15,368 nt of DNA from Mariprofundaceae bacterium (GTDB taxonomy: Bacteria > Pseudomonadota > Zetaproteobacteria > Mariprofundales > Mariprofundaceae): NCBI GenBank assembly GCA_027018975.1, contig JALUXN010000103.1:1-15368 (forward strand). Direction: 5' to 3'. Each line of letters opens with the position of its first letter. The stretch's first letter is position 1. A program made the position numbers and the translations under genes. The notes below the pieces were generated by a model. The model was not told the DNA's origin, did no database searches, and saw only the letters and a program-made list of their open reading frames with translations. Positions 13,857-15,368 of the stretch are shown here, one piece after another.

Positions 13857-15368
13857 TCTCAACCCCGCCCAGCAGCAGGCCGCCACCGCCGGCGACGGGC
13901 CGCAGCTGATTCTCGCCGGTGCCGGCTCCGGCAAGACACGTACTGTCATCCACCGTATCGGTCACCTGATCGCGCAGCAGGGCGTGGCGCCGCACCGGAT
14001 TCTGGCGGTGACCTTCACCAACAAGGCGGCCGCCGAGCTGAAGCAGCGTCTGGCCGATCTCATCGGTGACGGCGGCGGTGGCGTGGTCTCCGGCACTTTT
14101 CATGCGATTTCGCTGCGCTTTTTGCGCCGCTATGCCGATGCGCTCGGCTATCCGCGCGATTTTCAGGTGATCGATGCCGATGATCAGCGGGCGCTGGTCA
14201 AACGCATCCTCAAAGAGCGCAATATCGCCAAGGATCGCCTGCACCCCAACTACCTGATGCACTGGATCGAGCACCAGAAACATGCCGGCCGCACCCCGGC
14301 GCAGTGCGATGCGTTTGACTGGAACGGCATCAACATGACCGATCTCTACAGCAGTTATCAGCTGCAATTGCAACGCTACGAGCGGATGGATTTCTCCGAT
14401 CTGATTCTCAATGTGGTACTGCTGATGCGCGACCACCCCGATATTGCCATCGCCCTGAAGAGCCGCTTCGATCACCTGCTGGTCGATGAGTATCAGGACA
14501 CCAATCCGGTGCAGCATGAGTGGTTGCTGCATCTCTGCAGTGAGCACCGCAATTTGACGGTAGTCGGCGACGATGACCAGAGCATCTACGGCTGGCGCGG
14601 CGCCGATGTGAGCCATATCCTCGATTTTGAACGCATCTGGCCGGGCGCGACGCTGCACCGGCTGGAGGAGAATTACCGTTCGACGGCGGCAATCCTCGCA
14701 CTCGCCAATGCGGTGATCGCCCAGAACGATACCCGTCACGCCAAGCAGCTGCGCGCCACCCGTGGCACGGGCGAGAAACCGCGCTGGCTGGTCTGCAATG
14801 ATGAGTATGATGAGGCGCGGCAGGTGCTCAAACAGATCGAGGCGTGGCACCGGGCAGGCTATGCCTACAGCGAAATCGCCATCCTCTACCGCTCCAACCG
14901 CCAATCACTGCCGTTGGAGCAGCTCTGTCGCGAGCTGGGCATCCCCTATCGGATGGTCGGCGGCGTCGGCTTTTTCGAGCGCATGGAGATCAAAGACGCG
15001 CTTGCCTACTGGGCGCTGCTCAACCACTGCGGTGACAGTTTGCAACTGCTGCGCATCTGCAACAAACCGAAGCGCGGCCTCGGTGTGAAGGGGCAGGAGC
15101 AGGTGGTGGAGCAGCTGGCCGCCTCCGGCATGCGCGCCGCCGAGTGGCTGGAGTTTTTGCGCCAATCCGCCCAACAGCAGAAGCTCACCGGCGCGCTGGC
15201 CAAACTGCTGCCGCTGGCCGAACTGCTGCACACCATTCGCAATGAAGGGCTGGATGCGATGCCCGATCGCGGTCTGGCGCGCCTGATGCAGGCCAGCGGT
15301 TATCTGGAGAGCCTCAAGGCGCTCGGCGAGATCGAGTCGGCGGCGCGGCTGGAGAACATCCGCACCCT
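13849..15368 (+). CDS. UvrD/PcrA/Rep-type superfamily 1 DNA helicase (C-terminus cut by window edge)
   Basis: An ATP-dependent 3'-5' DNA helicase acting in repair or replication restart; 506 residues are visible. Motifs in order: Q motif LNPAQQQAA, Walker A AGAGSGKT (23-30), motif Ia AVTFTNKAAAELKQR, SGTFHAISLRFLRR, Walker B LLVDEYQDTN (D213-E214), motif III VVGDDDQSIYGWRGAD, and motif IV region LEENYRSTAAIL with ILYRSN following. I chose the GTG at 13849, which has GAGG six bases upstream. An in-frame ATG at 13834 is possible but has a weaker site. The start lies inside the last codons of the CLC gene, implying translational coupling. The visible part does not separate UvrD from Rep with certainty; the C-terminal half would decide. 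Confidence 0.93.
   Translation, partial: MPDLNPAQQQAATAGDGPQLILAGAGSGKTRTVIHRIGHLIAQQGVAPHRILAVTFTNKAAAELKQRLADLIGDGGGGVVSGTFHAISLRFLRRYADALGYPRDFQVIDADDQRALVKRILKERNIAKDRLHPNYLMHWIEHQKHAGRTPAQCDAFDWNGINMTDLYSSYQLQLQRYERMDFSDLILNVVLLMRDHPDIAIALKSRFDHLLVDEYQDTNPVQHEWLLHLCSEHRNLTVVGDDDQSIYGWRGADVSHILDFERIWPGATLHRLEENYRSTAAILALANAVIAQNDTRHAKQLRATRGTGEKPRWLVCNDEYDEARQVLKQIEAWHRAGYAYSEIAILYRSNRQSLPLEQLCRELGIPYRMVGGVGFFERMEIKDALAYWALLNHCGDSLQLLRICNKPKRGLGVKGQEQVVEQLAASGMRAAEWLEFLRQSAQQQKLTGALAKLLPLAELLHTIRNEGLDAMPDRGLARLMQASGYLESLKALGEIESAARLENIRT

Noticed and set aside
11991..13949. A 652-residue open frame antisense to the CLC gene
   Set aside because: It is rich in His, Arg and Gln with no recognisable domain, and it lies entirely opposite a well-supported CLC gene and helicase start. 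This is a codon-bias shadow of GC-rich coding sequence.

Overview
The window reads as ordinary chromosome from a Gram-negative, ubiquinone-using proteobacterium with moderately high GC. The evidence is ubiG, the outer-membrane lipoprotein gene mlaA, a long-form sppA and aroB, all tightly packed with short intergenic gaps. A gamma- or zetaproteobacterial origin would fit, but this is inference from gene content only. There are no tRNA or rRNA genes, CRISPR arrays, transposases or phage genes, and no gap above about 160 bases.

Layout. Positions 1-443 (minus) hold the N-terminal part of ubiG, cut by the window edge. Divergent from it is a large orphan hybrid histidine kinase (538-2736, plus). 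A 117-base imperfect palindrome fills the gap between the kinase and a convergent minus-strand operon. That operon, read from 5547 down to 2887, is an FmdB-type zinc ribbon, a guanine-deaminase-like enzyme, the aldo-keto reductase Tas and the lipoprotein MlaA. Divergent from it on the plus strand are aroB, a divergent CobT-like protein, a Ste24-type M48 membrane protease, and the signal peptide peptidase SppA. Next come an HDOD signalling protein, a CLC chloride channel/transporter with a CBS pair, and a UvrD/Rep helicase cut by the right edge. The CLC and helicase genes overlap by 8 bases.

How the genes relate. Several adjacent pairs look translationally coupled: deaminase/tas (ATGA overlap), zinc ribbon/deaminase (abutting), protease/sppA (1-base gap) and clc/helicase (GTG inside the previous gene's end). 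M48 and SppA plausibly share membrane protein quality control. The other pairings do not form an obvious single pathway.

No clearly new multi-gene system is visible. The items most worth a second look are: a 29-base inverted repeat pair (28/29 identical) bracketing the M48-sppA pair; a related set of palindromic intergenic elements at 2756-2872 and 11108-11144; a CobT homologue that has lost the canonical catalytic signature; and a CLC protein with replaced selectivity-filter and proton-pathway residues.
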